Below are positions 45,513 through 58,949 of a DNA stretch of 64,000 bases, piece by piece; the first letter of the stretch is position 1; each line of letters opens with the position of its first letter. Source of the DNA: Hyphomicrobiales bacterium (GTDB taxonomy: Bacteria; Pseudomonadota; Alphaproteobacteria; Rhizobiales; Beijerinckiaceae); contig JAGXAN010000002.1 in the NCBI GenBank assembly GCA_019075865.1, positions 391,219 through 455,218 on the forward strand, written 5' to 3'. The translations under genes were made by a program, and so were the position numbers. A model generated the notes under the pieces. It saw nothing but the letters and a program-made list of their open reading frames with translations. It made no database searches and was not told where the DNA came from.

Positions 45513-45541
45513 GCGGGCAAAGGCAAGGGGCCTGCCCGCCG
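45513..45541 (-). terminator. GC-rich hairpin after ppdK, no U-tract
   Basis: GGCGGGCA (45513-45520) and TGCCCGCC (45534-45541) form a perfect 8-bp stem just past the ppdK stop. No run of T follows on either strand, so it is a weak terminator candidate or an mRNA-stabilising hairpin. Confidence 0.35.
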
Positions 45542-45554
45542 CCTGTCATGTCAT

Positions 45555-48233
<2,679 letters not shown>

Positions 48234-48312
48234 GAATCGTGCCCCAATAGAGTTAATGGCCGCAGATTGCGGAAAATCAGGCCCAAGGCAAGTAGCATAT
48301 AGCCTTAGTGTT

Positions 48313-48328
48313 ACTGAATGGATTCAGT
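48313..48328. promoter_or_regulatory. Inverted repeat upstream of ppdK
   Basis: ACTGAAT and ATTCAGT form a perfect 7-bp inverted repeat around GG, 80 bases before the ppdK start codon. It contains a GATTC (GANTC) site for CcrM. Possible operator; no regulator can be named. Confidence 0.3.
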
Positions 48329-48398
48329 GTTTCATCCAATTGTCACAGGCTCAGGGCAGGAAAAACGCCAAGGCAGCGGGGCAGACAGGGGCCCATGC

Positions 48399-49703
48399 CT
48401 AGCTGAGCAGTCCCCGCTTCTTTTTGGCACCGCCGACCTTTTTGCGAAAAATCGCAACCAGTTCAATATGAGCGGAATGGCGGAATTGATCGACGGGCGT
48501 CACTTCACCCATGTCATAGCCGCCAGCAATCAGGATGCTGGCGTCCCGGGCGAAGGTCTGCGCGTTGCAGGAAACCGCAACCACGGTCGTCACCGCAGAT
48601 TTGGCCAATATTTCAACCTGGGCCTGCGCCCCGGCGCGCGGCGGATCAAAGACAACCGCATCATAATGGGCGAGTTCGGGCAAAGTCAGCGGGCGGCGAA
48701 ACAGGTCGCGTGCTTCGACGGTCAGGCGCTTGAGGCCTTTTGCATTATGCGCCGCCTGCTCGCAGGCATGGCACGCCGAAAGCTCGCTTTCCACCGCATG
48801 CACGGGCGCGACTTCCGCAATGCGCAGCGCGAAAGTGCCAATGCCCGCGAAAAGGTCAGCTACCCGCTTGGCCCCCTTGATGCCGGCGAGCACCAGATCC
48901 GCCAGCGTCGCTTCGCCGGCCTCCGTCGCTTGCAAAAACGCGCCCGGCGGCGGCACGACCCTTGCCAATCCCATCGCCAGCACGGGCGCGCGCCTTTCGA
49001 TCAATACGCTGCCATGGTTGGAAATGCGCGCAATATCCAGTTCGTCCGCCAAGACCACCAGCTTTTGCGTGAGGGTAAAGTTTAGCGGCCCGCATCCGCG
49101 AATATCGACATCCAGCCCTTCCAGACTGGCGGTTGTCACGATATCGAGGGGCTTTTCGGTCTCGGCCAAGGCTTTGGCTATGGCATGAACCGCAGCAATT
49201 GCGCCGGAAAGGCCCGGTGCAAACAGCGGGCAGGCATCAATCTCGATAATTTTATGCGCCCGCGCCTGCATGAAGCCCGCTTCGCTGACGAGACGGCCAC
49301 GCCCATCCCGAAAGCTTCGCGCGTGAAACGTGGCCCGCCGCCGACCCGCCCCATGCGCATCGACAACCTTGACGATCTTTGCATTCACCCGGCCATAGCG
49401 CAAGGCATCGGCGAGCAGCCCGCGCTTCCACTCCAGATAGGCGGGCGCTGCCAGGGTTTGCACGGCGCAGCCACCGCATTGGGTAAAGTATGGGCAGAAA
49501 GCCGCGATCCGGTCCGGACTGGCAATGGTGACTTCCACCAAAGTGCCGCGCTCGCCATCCACTTCAGCAATCACGGTCTCGCCCTTGAGCGCGAAGGGCA
49601 CAAAAACCGCACCAGCCACCCCCTCGCCGCGTTGGCCAAGGCGTTGGATCTCCAGAGTTTCACGCAAGCGGATCATGGTGCCGCCGGGAGGTTGCAATGT
49701 CAC
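48399..49703 (-). CDS. TrmA/RumA-family RNA (uracil-5-)-methyltransferase
   Basis: A 434-residue class I RNA methyltransferase of the TrmA/RlmD/RlmC family. A TRAM-like N-terminus ([13 protein letters not shown]) precedes an Fe-S cluster region [13 protein letters not shown] with a further Cys in IDACPLF, then [29 protein letters not shown] and the nucleophilic cysteine in [13 protein letters not shown]. It probably makes m5U in 23S rRNA; the exact position is not determinable. It starts with GTG overlapping the dxs stop (GTGA), or ATG 49676. Confidence 0.88.
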   Translation of the reverse strand: MTLQPPGGTMIRLRETLEIQRLGQRGEGVAGAVFVPFALKGETVIAEVDGERGTLVEVTIASPDRIAAFCPYFTQCGGCAVQTLAAPAYLEWKRGLLADALRYGRVNAKIVKVVDAHGAGRRRATFHARSFRDGRGRLVSEAGFMQARAHKIIEIDACPLFAPGLSGAIAAVHAIAKALAETEKPLDIVTTASLEGLDVDIRGCGPLNFTLTQKLVVLADELDIARISNHGSVLIERRAPVLAMGLARVVPPPGAFLQATEAGEATLADLVLAGIKGAKRVADLFAGIGTFALRIAEVAPVHAVESELSACHACEQAAHNAKGLKRLTVEARDLFRRPLTLPELAHYDAVVFDPPRAGAQAQVEILAKSAVTTVVAVSCNAQTFARDASILIAGGYDMGEVTPVDQFRHSAHIELVAIFRKKVGGAKKKRGLLS

Positions 49704-51637
49704 GCTGTCAGGCTTTCTGGCAGCGGTTCTGCCAGTCCGAGCGTTTCCATTACCCGCGAGACGATGGATGCGGCATTCAGCCCCGCCGCTGCATAAAGCC
49801 GCTCTGGTGTATCCTGGTCCTGATAAACATCTGGCAGCATCAGGCTGCGCACTTTCAATCCGCCGTGGTCAAGCGCCCCCGCCTCGGCCAGAACCTGCAT
49901 CACCTGCGCACTGAAACCGCCGATCGAGCCTTCCTCAATGGTGATGAGCACCTCATGCTCAGCCGCCAGTTTCAAAATCAGGTTATGATCGACCGGTTTG
50001 GCAAAGCGCGCATCCGCGACGCTGGTGGAAATACCTTTGGCCGCCAAATCTTCCGCCGCCTTCAGGGCCTCGCCAAGCCGGGTACCAAGCGCCAGAATCG
50101 CGACTTTGTTGCCTTCTCGCACGACGCGGCCCTTGCCAATTTCCAGGGGCACCCCGACTTTGGGCATTTCAACCCCGACCCCCTCGCCGCGCGGAAAACG
50201 AAACGCGCACGGCCCGTCATTATAGGCCGCGGCAGTTGCCACCATGTGCACCAGTTCAGCCTCGTCGGAGGCAGCCATCACCACCATGCCCGGCAAGCAG
50301 CACAAATAGCTGAGATCAAACGAGCCGGCATGGGTCGCGCCATCGGCGCCAACCAGGCCCGCGCGATCAATCACAAACCGCACGGGCAGGTTCTGGATCG
50401 AAACGTCATGCACCAGTTGATCGTAGCCGCGTTGCAAGAATGTCGAATAAATCGCGCAAAACGGTTTGAAACCCTCGGTCGCCAAACCGGCGGCAAATGT
50501 CACGGCATGCTGCTCGGCTATGCCCACGTCAAAGCAGCGCTGCGGATGCGCCAGCGCGAAAATATCCAGCCCGGTGCCGGACGGCATGGCGGCCGTGATG
50601 GCGACAATTTTGTCGTCCTTGTCCGCTTCGGCCACCAGGGCTTCCGCGAACACCCGCGTATAGGTGGGGGCATTGGCCTTGGCCTTCGTCTGCATGCCGG
50701 TAATCACGTCGAAGGCATTGACGCCATGGTATTTGTCGCTGGCCGCTTCCGCCGGGGCATAACCCTTGCCTTTTTTGGTCACCACATGCACCAGCACCGG
50801 CCCGGCCGGCATGTCGCGCACATTTTTCAAAACCGGCAGCAGATGTTCGAGATTATGGCCGTCAATTGGGCCGACATAATAAAAGCCCAACTCCTCAAAC
50901 AATGTGCCGCCCGCCAGAAACGCGCGGGAATAATGCTCGGCGCGCTTGGCCTTGGCATAAAGAAACTTCGGCAGGCGACTGGCATAATGCTTGGCGATTT
51001 CACGCAAACTGCGGTAAGTGCCGCCCGAGACGATCCGCGCCAGATAGGCCGACATGGCGCCGGTTGGCGGGGCAATCGACATGTCATTGTCGTTGAGGAT
51101 CACAATCAGCCGCGAGGCCGCAGCGCCCGCATTGTTCATGGCCTCATAGGCCATGCCTGCCGACATGGCACCATCGCCAATCACCGCGATGACGCTGTTA
51201 TTGCCATGCTTCAAATCCCGCGCAACCGCCATGCCAAGGCCAGCCGAGATCGAGGTCGAGGAATGGGCTGCACCAAACGGATCATATTCGCTTTCCGAGC
51301 GTTTGGTGAAACCCGAAAGACCACCACCCATGCGCAGGGTGCGGATGCGCTTGCGCCGTCCGGTCAGAATTTTATGGGGATAGGCCTGGTGGCCCACATC
51401 CCAGATCAGGCGATCTTGCGGCGTATTGAACACGTAATGGATCGCAACCGTCAACTCGATCACACCAAGCCCGGCCCCAAGGTGCCCGCCGGTTACTGAC
51501 ACGGCAGAAATCGTCTCGGCGCGCAATTCATCGACAACCTGCTGCAGCGCCGATTCGGGCAGCTTGCGCAACAGATCAGGGGTATCGATTTGGTCGAGCA
51601 GCGGCGTTTGAGACATCAGGTCGTGGCTTTCCATCAA
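49700..51637 (-). CDS. dxs: 1-deoxy-D-xylulose-5-phosphate synthase
   Basis: A 645-residue thiamine-diphosphate enzyme that condenses pyruvate and glyceraldehyde 3-phosphate, first step of the MEP isoprenoid pathway. The ThDP motif begins [34 protein letters not shown] is near the N-terminus, and the transketolase-like domain has [15 protein letters not shown]. ATGs at 51637, 51634 and 51616 are all possible starts. The RNA methyltransferase gene overlaps its end. xseB and the prenyl synthase often found beside dxs are not adjacent here. Confidence 0.96.
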   Translation of the reverse strand: MMESHDLMSQTPLLDQIDTPDLLRKLPESALQQVVDELRAETISAVSVTGGHLGAGLGVIELTVAIHYVFNTPQDRLIWDVGHQAYPHKILTGRRKRIRTLRMGGGLSGFTKRSESEYDPFGAAHSSTSISAGLGMAVARDLKHGNNSVIAVIGDGAMSAGMAYEAMNNAGAAASRLIVILNDNDMSIAPPTGAMSAYLARIVSGGTYRSLREIAKHYASRLPKFLYAKAKRAEHYSRAFLAGGTLFEELGFYYVGPIDGHNLEHLLPVLKNVRDMPAGPVLVHVVTKKGKGYAPAEAASDKYHGVNAFDVITGMQTKAKANAPTYTRVFAEALVAEADKDDKIVAITAAMPSGTGLDIFALAHPQRCFDVGIAEQHAVTFAAGLATEGFKPFCAIYSTFLQRGYDQLVHDVSIQNLPVRFVIDRAGLVGADGATHAGSFDLSYLCCLPGMVVMAASDEAELVHMVATAAAYNDGPCAFRFPRGEGVGVEMPKVGVPLEIGKGRVVREGNKVAILALGTRLGEALKAAEDLAAKGISTSVADARFAKPVDHNLILKLAAEHEVLITIEEGSIGGFSAQVMQVLAEAGALDHGGLKVRSLMLPDVYQDQDTPERLYAAAGLNAASIVSRVMETLGLAEPLPESLTA

Positions 51638-51861
51638 GGCGGCGCGGCCGCCAGCCGTTTGCTTATAACAGGTGGGGCGCAGCGTGCAATGCCGGCTGCC
51701 CTGTTGCCAATTGCCCCATTAAGAGACCCACTCCAAGCCGGTTGGTAACCAAAGATCAAGGTTAAGATGCAATAAACCATAGATAAAGCGTCTCCCGGCC
51801 AGTTTTAACGCAATTTTAAGGGTGGCGTTGTGGCCCATTTGTGCCGTGTTGAGGAAGTTAC

Positions 51862-53109
51862 ATGAGTAAGGGTTGGCAGCGTACGCGTTGGTTTTTTGGT
51901 GTTCTTGCGCCCTGGTCTTTGGCCCTTGGTCTGACAATGAGCTTCGCGGCAGATGCGGGCCAGGATGTTACGCTTTCCACCTCGGTTGCGTTTATTACCA
52001 GTCCGGCCATTCAGGAGCCGGTGGATCTCGTCGGCGGTCGCCAGATCGCCCGATTGGAGAATATCGGAACCGCCCCCGACCTGCGCCAGCCAGCCATCCA
52101 ACTGGCCTCGCTCGATATGCATTTTGACCCCGTCATTGCGGCGCGTGTTGAGGATTTCCAGAACGCGCCCAATCCGGCGCTCAAAATCAACGCTGTTGCG
52201 CATCAGTTTCCAACGGTTGATCGCTCCGGCCAGGGCGATGCCTTTGTGCCCCTGCGGCCAGCGCTGAGCCGTCTTTTCAACTTCTCGAATGGTCTGGAAA
52301 GCGCCCGCAGGCAAGCTTTGATCTTTGACGCGGACGCCTCGCGCCCTGCAGCGCTTTTGAGCGGCTCAGGCGCTTACGACGTGCAGGCCGATGGCGCGAC
52401 CCAATTCGTGCCTTGGGCCAAGGGACAATCCCCCATTCTCGCCCATGATCCCGATGCTGTCGGCCAGGGCGCGACGCCGCACAGCGTCAAGGTCTATGGC
52501 CCGCAGATGCATTTGGTGATGCTGGATGGTGCAACCCCAAAAATTGCACGCTCTATCGCCTTGTCTTCGACAACGCCGGTTGCGCAGGATGCCGTGCCCG
52601 TGACGATCAGCGCCGCCACACTGGACCCCGCCTATCAGCGCCGGGTGGCATTGCTGGCCAACCACCAGCCCGATTTCGAGCAATTGATATCGCCCGATCA
52701 AGCGGTTGCCGAGCAGCATTGCCTGGCGCAAGCGATCTATTTTGAAGCGCGCAGCGAAAGCCCGCAAGGCCAGGCGGCAGTGGCGCAGGTCATCTTCAAC
52801 CGCGTCAAATCCGGGCTCTACCCCAAAACGGTCTGCGGCGTCGTGTTCCAGAACCGGCGCATGCACAATGCTTGCCAGTTTTCCTTCGCCTGCAACGGCC
52901 AGTCACTGGCGATCGTTGAGCCGAAATTTTGGCAGGAAGCCAAGGAAATCGCCAAGAAAGTGACGGAAGGTCAAACCTACATCGCCAAATTGGGCGATGC
53001 GACGCATTACCACGCCAACTATGTGCGCCCCAGTTGGGCACGCCACATGAAGAAGGTTGACGTGATTGGCCACCACATATTCTACAAGACACGCGCCAAC
53101 CAGAGCTGA
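51862..53109 (+). CDS. Cell wall hydrolase with C-terminal SleB domain
   Basis: A 415-residue exported protein. A signal or anchor helix lies at about residues 9-30; residues 30 to about 285 are a long low-similarity region; the C-terminal 125 residues are the SleB/CwlJ hydrolase domain: CLAQAIYFEARSESPQGQAA (with the catalytic Glu), VFNRVKSGLYPKTVCGVVF-like core, and HYHANYVRPSWA. It likely cuts peptidoglycan during growth or division of a non-spore former. GAGGAAG seven bases upstream supports the ATG. Confidence 0.85.
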   Translation: MSKGWQRTRWFFGVLAPWSLALGLTMSFAADAGQDVTLSTSVAFITSPAIQEPVDLVGGRQIARLENIGTAPDLRQPAIQLASLDMHFDPVIAARVEDFQNAPNPALKINAVAHQFPTVDRSGQGDAFVPLRPALSRLFNFSNGLESARRQALIFDADASRPAALLSGSGAYDVQADGATQFVPWAKGQSPILAHDPDAVGQGATPHSVKVYGPQMHLVMLDGATPKIARSIALSSTTPVAQDAVPVTISAATLDPAYQRRVALLANHQPDFEQLISPDQAVAEQHCLAQAIYFEARSESPQGQAAVAQVIFNRVKSGLYPKTVCGVVFQNRRMHNACQFSFACNGQSLAIVEPKFWQEAKEIAKKVTEGQTYIAKLGDATHYHANYVRPSWARHMKKVDVIGHHIFYKTRANQS

Positions 53110-53173
53110 TGCTCAATTTCCAATTGACGCTGGCGCCTATCAAGCGCATCATCCTTGCCTTGAAGTGGTGCGC

Positions 53174-53202
53174 TTGATTTATGCTCACATTGAGCATAAA
53201 TA
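53174..53202 (+). promoter_or_regulatory. nadA promoter with 25-bp palindrome inside the spacer
   Basis: TTGATT (53174-53179), 17 bases, then TAAATA (53197-53202) form a good promoter. Almost filling it is a perfect palindrome, 53177-53201: 11-base arms (ATTTATGCTCA and TGAGCATAAAT) around CAT. A protein bound there would block RNA polymerase. Alphaproteobacterial nad operons are known to be repressed by NadQ, an NrtR-related regulator, so this is a candidate NadQ operator; that identity is inference. Confidence 0.75.
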
Positions 53203-53306
53203 GATACCAAGACGCCAGCGCATGGACCAAATGGCGCTCGCGCCGGAACAGAAGTCTGGTGAAGTTTGGGCGTCAATTCAATATCTGAGTGGTTAAGGTG
53301 AATTCA

Positions 53307-54428
53307 ATGACAGGGTCCATCCATATTGAGCAGCCGATTTTGCCGCGAATCCGGCCACCGCTGCTTGTGCCGCATGAAATCCGCCGCGAGCCAATGCCCG
53401 GCTCCGCGCTGGCCCGTTTTGGCACCGTGCCGATGCCCGACCTCACCTTTACGCCACAAATTGCCCGCGATACCGAGCATTTGTATGCGCGCGTGAAGGA
53501 CATTATTCCGCCCAACGAATGGCCGTTTCATGCCCCCTATGTGCATGCGATCAACAAGCTGAAAAAGCAGCGCAATGCCGTTATTCTGGCACATAATTAC
53601 CAGACGCCAGAGATTTACAATTGTGTCGCTGATGTCGTTGGCGACAGCCTTCAGCTTGCCAAAATGGCGGCCCAGTCGAGCGCCGATATCATCGTTCAGG
53701 GTGGCGTGCATTTCATGGCGGAAACGTCAAAATTGCTCAACCCGACCAAGACGGTGCTTATTCCAGATTCGCAGGCGGGTTGCTCGCTTGCCGCCTCTAT
53801 CACTGGCGCTGATGTGCGCCTGCTGCGTGAGCGTTATCCCGGCGTGCCGGTCGTGGCTTATGTCAACACCTCGGCGGATGTAAAAGCGGAAGTCGATATC
53901 TGCTGCACGTCATCCAATGCCGTGCAGGTGGTTGAAAGTCTTGGCGTGGACAAGGTGATTTTCCTGCCCGATCAATATCTGGCCAGGAATGTCGCGCGCC
54001 AGACCAAAGTCCGCATCATCGGTTGGGCCGGTGCCTGCGAAGTGCATGAGCGCTTCACTCCCGCCGAATTGATGGATTATCGCGCGGCGCATCCGGGCAT
54101 TGAGATCATAGCCCACCCCGAATGTCCGCCCGAAGTGGTCGCGGTTTGCGACTTTGCCGGTTCGACCAAGGCGATGATCGATTACGTCAATGAACGGCGG
54201 CCCAAGAAAGTGTTGATGGTGACCGAATGCTCCATGGCCGACAACATTGCTTCGCAGACGCCAGATGTCGAATTCGTGCGCCCCTGCAACCTCTGCCCGC
54301 ACATGAAGCGCATTACCCTGCCCAAAATCCTGGATAGTCTTGTCTATTTGCAAGAGGAAGTAATCATTGAGGAATCCCTCGCCGCGCGCGCGCGACGGTC
54401 GGTGCAGGCCATGATTGATCTGCGATAA
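53307..54428 (+). CDS. nadA: Quinolinate synthase
   Basis: A 373-residue NadA that condenses iminoaspartate with dihydroxyacetone phosphate to quinolinate for NAD synthesis. Motifs: [41 protein letters not shown] and [15 protein letters not shown], including the cysteines that hold the [4Fe-4S] cluster. ATG 53307 follows AAGGTGAATTCA; the upstream in-frame GTG 53289 is less likely. The predicted promoter leaves a leader of about 100 bases. nadB follows. Confidence 0.95.
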   Translation: MTGSIHIEQPILPRIRPPLLVPHEIRREPMPGSALARFGTVPMPDLTFTPQIARDTEHLYARVKDIIPPNEWPFHAPYVHAINKLKKQRNAVILAHNYQTPEIYNCVADVVGDSLQLAKMAAQSSADIIVQGGVHFMAETSKLLNPTKTVLIPDSQAGCSLAASITGADVRLLRERYPGVPVVAYVNTSADVKAEVDICCTSSNAVQVVESLGVDKVIFLPDQYLARNVARQTKVRIIGWAGACEVHERFTPAELMDYRAAHPGIEIIAHPECPPEVVAVCDFAGSTKAMIDYVNERRPKKVLMVTECSMADNIASQTPDVEFVRPCNLCPHMKRITLPKILDSLVYLQEEVIIEESLAARARRSVQAMIDLR

Positions 54429-54474
54429 CGAACCAATCTCACAAATCTTTAACCTTCAGGCGTTCACATAAGCC

Positions 54475-56040
54475 ATGGCTTCACCAGACATTCTCATTGT
54501 AGGCGGCGGACTGGCCGGCCTTTTTTGTGCGCTGAAACTCAGCCCGCGCCCGGTTACCATCCTGGCGACGGCACCGATCGGGCAGGGCGCCTCCTCGGCC
54601 TGGGCGCAGGGCGGAATTGCCGCCGCCATTTCCAGTGGCGACACACCTGAGCAGCACACGGCGGACACCATTGCCGCCGGTGCCGGCATCGTCGATGAAC
54701 GTGTCACGCTCGACATGGCCCGCGAGGCAGTGGAGCGTGTGCAGGACTTGCTCGCCTATGGCGTGCCTTTTGACAAGGATCTGGAGGGGCATCTGATCCC
54801 CTCGCGCGAGGCCGCCCATTCCCAGCGCCGCATCGTGCGTGTTCGCGGCGACATGGCTGGCCGGGCCATTATGGAAGCACTGGTTGCTGTCGTGCGCAAA
54901 ACGCCGTCCATCACCGTGATTGAGGGTTGGAGCGCCGAAGAACTAATCAGCGTTGAAAACCGCGTCATCGGCGTTATCGCCCGCAACCCAACCGGCGAAT
55001 TGCAAAAATTTCCGGCAGGGGCCACTATTTTGGCAACCGGCGGCATCGGACAGATTTACGCGATCACCACCAATCCGTTGGAGGCGCGCGGCTCTGGCCT
55101 TGCCATGGCCGCACATGCCGGCGCGATGGTTTCGGATGCTGAATTCGTGCAATTTCATCCAACCGCCATCGACATCAATCGCGATCCCGCCCCGCTTGCC
55201 ACCGAAGCGCTGCGCGGCGATGGTGCCTTGCTGATCAATTCTGCGGGCCATCGCTTTATGCTGGATATTCATCCGGATGCCGAACTTGCCCCCCGCGATA
55301 TTGTGGCGCGTGGCGTTTTTTCGGAAATAGCCGCCGGTCGCGGCGCATTTCTCGACGCGCGCAAGGCCATTGGCAGCAGCTTTTCCGAGCGTTTCCCGAC
55401 GGTTTACGCCACCTGCATGTCCGTTGGCATTGATCCTGCGACCATGCCAATTCCGATATCGCCCGCCGAACATTACCACATGGGCGGGGTATGGACGGAT
55501 GCGCGCGGTCGCACGTCGCTGGCCGGGCTTTGGGCGGCAGGCGAGGTGGCTTCCACTGGCGTTCACGGTGCCAATCGTCTCGCTTCCAATTCGCTGCTGG
55601 AGGCAGTGGTATTTGCCGGGCGCGTGGCCCAGGATCTGCAAGGCGTTGACACGGCATCGTTTGACATGCACCGCGTCGAGCGGTTCCTTCGCAGTAAATT
55701 ACCGGTCTCCCACGCCCGTTTCGACGCAAACTCGGCCATGCAATTGCGCCAGTTGATGACCCGGCATGTCGGGGTTATCCGCGAAGCCAAAGGTCTGGCC
55801 ATTGCCTTGGCGCATCTTCATGAGATGGAAGCGACGGCCACTTCGCCGGTGCTGCGCAATATGGCCCGCACCGCTTTGCTGGTTACTGCGAGTGCAGCGG
55901 TGCGTCTTGAAAGCCGTGGCGGCCATTATCGGTCGGATTTTCCGCAAACCGATCCAAATCTGGCGCGCCGATCCAGCATGACCCTTGCGCAGGCCCGCAT
56001 GATTGCAACCCAGATGGGCAGCCTCGTGGTTGCCTCATAA
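54475..56040 (+). CDS. nadB: L-aspartate oxidase
   Basis: A 521-residue FAD-dependent L-aspartate oxidase that makes iminoaspartate for NadA. FAD motif [17 protein letters not shown] (5-21), [14 protein letters not shown], the second cofactor segment [13 protein letters not shown], and the active-site [10 protein letters not shown] and [20 protein letters not shown] are present. It lies 46 bases after nadA, probably in one transcript. nadC, the usual third gene of this operon, is absent here. Confidence 0.96.
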   Translation: MASPDILIVGGGLAGLFCALKLSPRPVTILATAPIGQGASSAWAQGGIAAAISSGDTPEQHTADTIAAGAGIVDERVTLDMAREAVERVQDLLAYGVPFDKDLEGHLIPSREAAHSQRRIVRVRGDMAGRAIMEALVAVVRKTPSITVIEGWSAEELISVENRVIGVIARNPTGELQKFPAGATILATGGIGQIYAITTNPLEARGSGLAMAAHAGAMVSDAEFVQFHPTAIDINRDPAPLATEALRGDGALLINSAGHRFMLDIHPDAELAPRDIVARGVFSEIAAGRGAFLDARKAIGSSFSERFPTVYATCMSVGIDPATMPIPISPAEHYHMGGVWTDARGRTSLAGLWAAGEVASTGVHGANRLASNSLLEAVVFAGRVAQDLQGVDTASFDMHRVERFLRSKLPVSHARFDANSAMQLRQLMTRHVGVIREAKGLAIALAHLHEMEATATSPVLRNMARTALLVTASAAVRLESRGGHYRSDFPQTDPNLARRSSMTLAQARMIATQMGSLVVAS

Positions 56041-56255
56041 GGCGCGTGCAAACCAGCTTGCCCAAGCCGCATTTGCGCATTTGAACCAGCCGCATTGGCT
56101 GTCACTGGCTCAAATTTCCTGCTAACTAAGTCTTGCCGATCCACACCAAAACGGCCATGTTCAATTCAACCGGGTGCGCATGTCCGTCGAATTTCGCCAC
56201 TTGACGCGATAAATCAGGCACTTGGTTCGCGATAATCATTGAGGTTTTACAGTCC

Positions 56256-58022
56256 ATGCGCCCATCAAAATCCATTCATCGCCGAATCAGCATGAGATTG
56301 ATGGTCTCGATACTCGGGGCGGCTGCGCTTGCGGTGGCGGCCCGTGCCGAAGATGGTGCCAAAAGGAATTTGTCGCTGGCCGAGCCATTCGAGGTGAGCA
56401 GCAGCCCTTATGGCAATTACATGTCGGCTCTGGTGGCCGAGCATGAACATAATTCGCTTGCCGCTTCCACCTTCTTCCAGGAGGCGTTGCGCTACGACCC
56501 CGACAATTACGATCTCATGGATCAGGCTTTCGTTGCGGCGCTCAGCAATGGCGACCTCGACGCCGCGCAGGCTATGGCCCAGAAACTTGTGGTGCACGAT
56601 CAGGGTAACGGTCTTGCGCGGTTGGTGCAGGGCATCTGGAACCTGAAAAACAAGCGCTACATTTCCGCGCGCAGTGCTTTTGTCAGCATCAGCCCGAAGG
56701 ATAGCGCCGATCTGGTAACGACCATGATGACCGCCTGGAGCCTTGCCGGTGCCGGAAAATATGCGGATGCCATGCACCGGATCGATCAGTTGCAGAACCC
56801 GGCGGTGGCCGCGTTTCGTGATTTTCACGCCGGCCTGATCGCCCAAATGGCGAAAGACCCCAAGGAAGCGGAAAAGCGTCTCGGTGCGGCCTTTGCTGCC
56901 TCCAAATCCACCTTGCGCGTCGTGGATGCTTACGCCCGTTTTCTGGATCAGCAGGGCAAGGCCGATGAAGCCATCAAGGTATATAAAGACTTTGAAGTGG
57001 TCGCGCCGCATAATGCCATCGCCGACCGGGCTTTGAAGCAATTGGCGGCGGGTGAAAAGCTCGCGCCTCTCGTGGCCAATGCCCAGCAGGGTGCGGCAGA
57101 GGCGCTTTATGGTCTTGGCATTGCAGGGGCACGTCAGAACGACCAGACGACCGCCATCATTTACCTGCGCCTTGCGCTGTTTTTGCAGCCCGATCATGAT
57201 CTGGCGCTGATTACGCTGGCCAATTATTATGGCCGTCTGAAGCAATACGAGACTTCGGTTGACCTCTACAATCAGGTGCCGGCAAACGATCCGCTGCGCA
57301 CCGAAGCCGATGTGCAGACGGCACTTGCCTTCGACGCTGCCGATCATAAAAAGGCGGCACTGGTGCAATTGGCTGACATTGTCAAAGCCCATCCCAAAGA
57401 TCGCGAGGCGCTCGAAGCCTATGGCAATCTGCAACGCGCTGCCAAGGATTTTACCGGCTCGGTTGCCAGTTTTACGACCATCATCGACATCGACAAACCC
57501 CCGACATCGACCAATTGGCCGGATTATTACAGCCGGGGCGTAGCCTATGCCGGGGCGGATCAGTGGCCACAAGCTGAAGCCGATTTCAAGGAAGCGCTGA
57601 AACTGTCACCCGATGAACCGGCAGTGTTGAATTACCTCGGTTATTCGTGGGTGGATCGCGGTGAAAACCTTGATGAAGCCTTCCGTATGCTGCGCAAGGC
57701 GGTCGATGAACAGCCCGAGGACGGCTATATCGTGGACAGTCTCGGATGGGCCCTGTTCAAGCTCGGACGCTATGGCGAAGCCACCACGGAGCTGAAAAAG
57801 GCGGTGGCCCTGAAGCCTGCCGATCCCCTGATCAATGAACATCTGGGCGATGCGTTCTGGCGCAGCGGCGACAAACTGGAAGCGCAATTCCAGTGGAATC
57901 ATGCCCGCGATTCCAAACCCGAACCCAAGGATCTGGCGCGCATTCTGGACAAGATCAAGAACGGTTTGCCCGCGTCCGCGCCGGCCGAAGCTGTTGCCGC
58001 GCCAGCCAAAAGCGGCGGCTAG
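56256..58022 (+). CDS. Exported TPR-repeat protein
   Basis: A 588-residue tetratricopeptide-repeat protein. The N-terminus (MRPSKSIHRRISMRLMVSI then an alanine-rich stretch ending AARAED) is a signal peptide; ATG 56292 is an alternative start. Helical repeats run through the chain, clearest near the C-terminus (YYSRGVAYAGADQWPQAEAD, AVLNYLGYSWVDRGENLDEA, VDSLGWALFKLGRYGEATTE). The pattern suits a periplasmic or outer-membrane-bound scaffold. It ends in an Ala/Pro-rich tail, and ispE begins 11 bases later. Confidence 0.85.
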   Translation: MRPSKSIHRRISMRLMVSILGAAALAVAARAEDGAKRNLSLAEPFEVSSSPYGNYMSALVAEHEHNSLAASTFFQEALRYDPDNYDLMDQAFVAALSNGDLDAAQAMAQKLVVHDQGNGLARLVQGIWNLKNKRYISARSAFVSISPKDSADLVTTMMTAWSLAGAGKYADAMHRIDQLQNPAVAAFRDFHAGLIAQMAKDPKEAEKRLGAAFAASKSTLRVVDAYARFLDQQGKADEAIKVYKDFEVVAPHNAIADRALKQLAAGEKLAPLVANAQQGAAEALYGLGIAGARQNDQTTAIIYLRLALFLQPDHDLALITLANYYGRLKQYETSVDLYNQVPANDPLRTEADVQTALAFDAADHKKAALVQLADIVKAHPKDREALEAYGNLQRAAKDFTGSVASFTTIIDIDKPPTSTNWPDYYSRGVAYAGADQWPQAEADFKEALKLSPDEPAVLNYLGYSWVDRGENLDEAFRMLRKAVDEQPEDGYIVDSLGWALFKLGRYGEATTELKKAVALKPADPLINEHLGDAFWRSGDKLEAQFQWNHARDSKPEPKDLARILDKIKNGLPASAPAEAVAAPAKSGG

Positions 58023-58033
58023 CTGCCAGTTTG

Positions 58034-58906
58034 ATGCGGATATTTGCCAAAGCCCGCGCCAAGCTCAACCTGACACTTTCGGTTAAGGGACGCCGGCTGG
58101 ATGGATATCATGAAATATCCAGCCTCGTCGCCTTTGCCGGCGTGAGTGACGGCTTGTGCCTGCAACCGGCCCGCGAATTGTCTTTGACGGTTTCAGGTGC
58201 CAGTGCGGAGGCGGCGGGGCAGGGCGAGGATAATCTGGTTCTGGTCGCCGCCCGCCATTTTTCGGCTCAATACCCGCAAGCGCAACTGGGTCAATTTCAT
58301 CTCTTTAAGCAATTACCGGTGGCAGCGGGCGTAGGGGGCGGTTCGGCCGATGCCGCAGCGGCCTTGCGGCTATTGGCGCAGGCCAATGGCATGAAGCCTG
58401 ATTGCGGCCCGATGCTGGCCCTGGCCGCCCTTATCGGTGCGGATGTGCCGGTGTGCCTTGCCAGTCGGGCGCGGCATATGGCGGGGATTGGCGAGCAATT
58501 GGGGCCGCCGATGGTCATGCCGCAGTTTTACGTGGTTTTGGTCAATCCGGGCGTGAAACTGGAAACGCGGGCGGTGTTTTCGGCGATGGGCTTGGCACCC
58601 GGACAATCCAGCTTCGCCTGCGCCGAGCCTCCGATCCGCGACGGCATGGATGCGGCGCAATGGCTGGCTGCGCTTCGCCGCAGTGGCAATGACATGGAAG
58701 ACGCCGCCGCAAGTCTTGCGCCGGTTATCGTCTCGGTGCTGGCGGTGCTGGCTGGCGCGCGCGGGTGCCGCCTTGCGCGAATGTCCGGCTCGGGCGCCAC
58801 CTGCTTTGGACTGTTTGAGAATCGGCGCGATGCGATGACGGCGGCCATGACCATCAAGACCTATCACCCCGCCTGGTGGGTGAAAGCCAGCCTGCTGCGC
58901 GGATAA
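58034..58906 (+). CDS. ispE: 4-diphosphocytidyl-2-C-methyl-D-erythritol kinase
   Basis: A 290-residue GHMP kinase that phosphorylates CDP-methylerythritol in the MEP pathway. ARAKLNLTLSVKGRRLDGYHE at the N-terminus, LPVAAGVGGGSADAAAALRL (ATP loop) and RMSGSGATCFGLF at the C-terminus are diagnostic. The ATG at 58034 begins exactly at the family's conserved N-terminus. With dxs 7 kb away and the convergent prenyl synthase, three isoprenoid genes lie in this part of the chromosome. Confidence 0.94.
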   Translation: MRIFAKARAKLNLTLSVKGRRLDGYHEISSLVAFAGVSDGLCLQPARELSLTVSGASAEAAGQGEDNLVLVAARHFSAQYPQAQLGQFHLFKQLPVAAGVGGGSADAAAALRLLAQANGMKPDCGPMLALAALIGADVPVCLASRARHMAGIGEQLGPPMVMPQFYVVLVNPGVKLETRAVFSAMGLAPGQSSFACAEPPIRDGMDAAQWLAALRRSGNDMEDAAASLAPVIVSVLAVLAGARGCRLARMSGSGATCFGLFENRRDAMTAAMTIKTYHPAWWVKASLLRG

Positions 58907-58949
58907 CCCGTTGGCGCGGCTGACCCGTTGGGTGGGGCGTATCAGAAAT

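Noticed and set aside
49697..51499. A 600-codon open frame on the + strand opposite dxs
   Set aside because: Dxs on the minus strand has every family motif. Long mirror frames are common in GC-rich coding DNA and this one has no recognisable domain.
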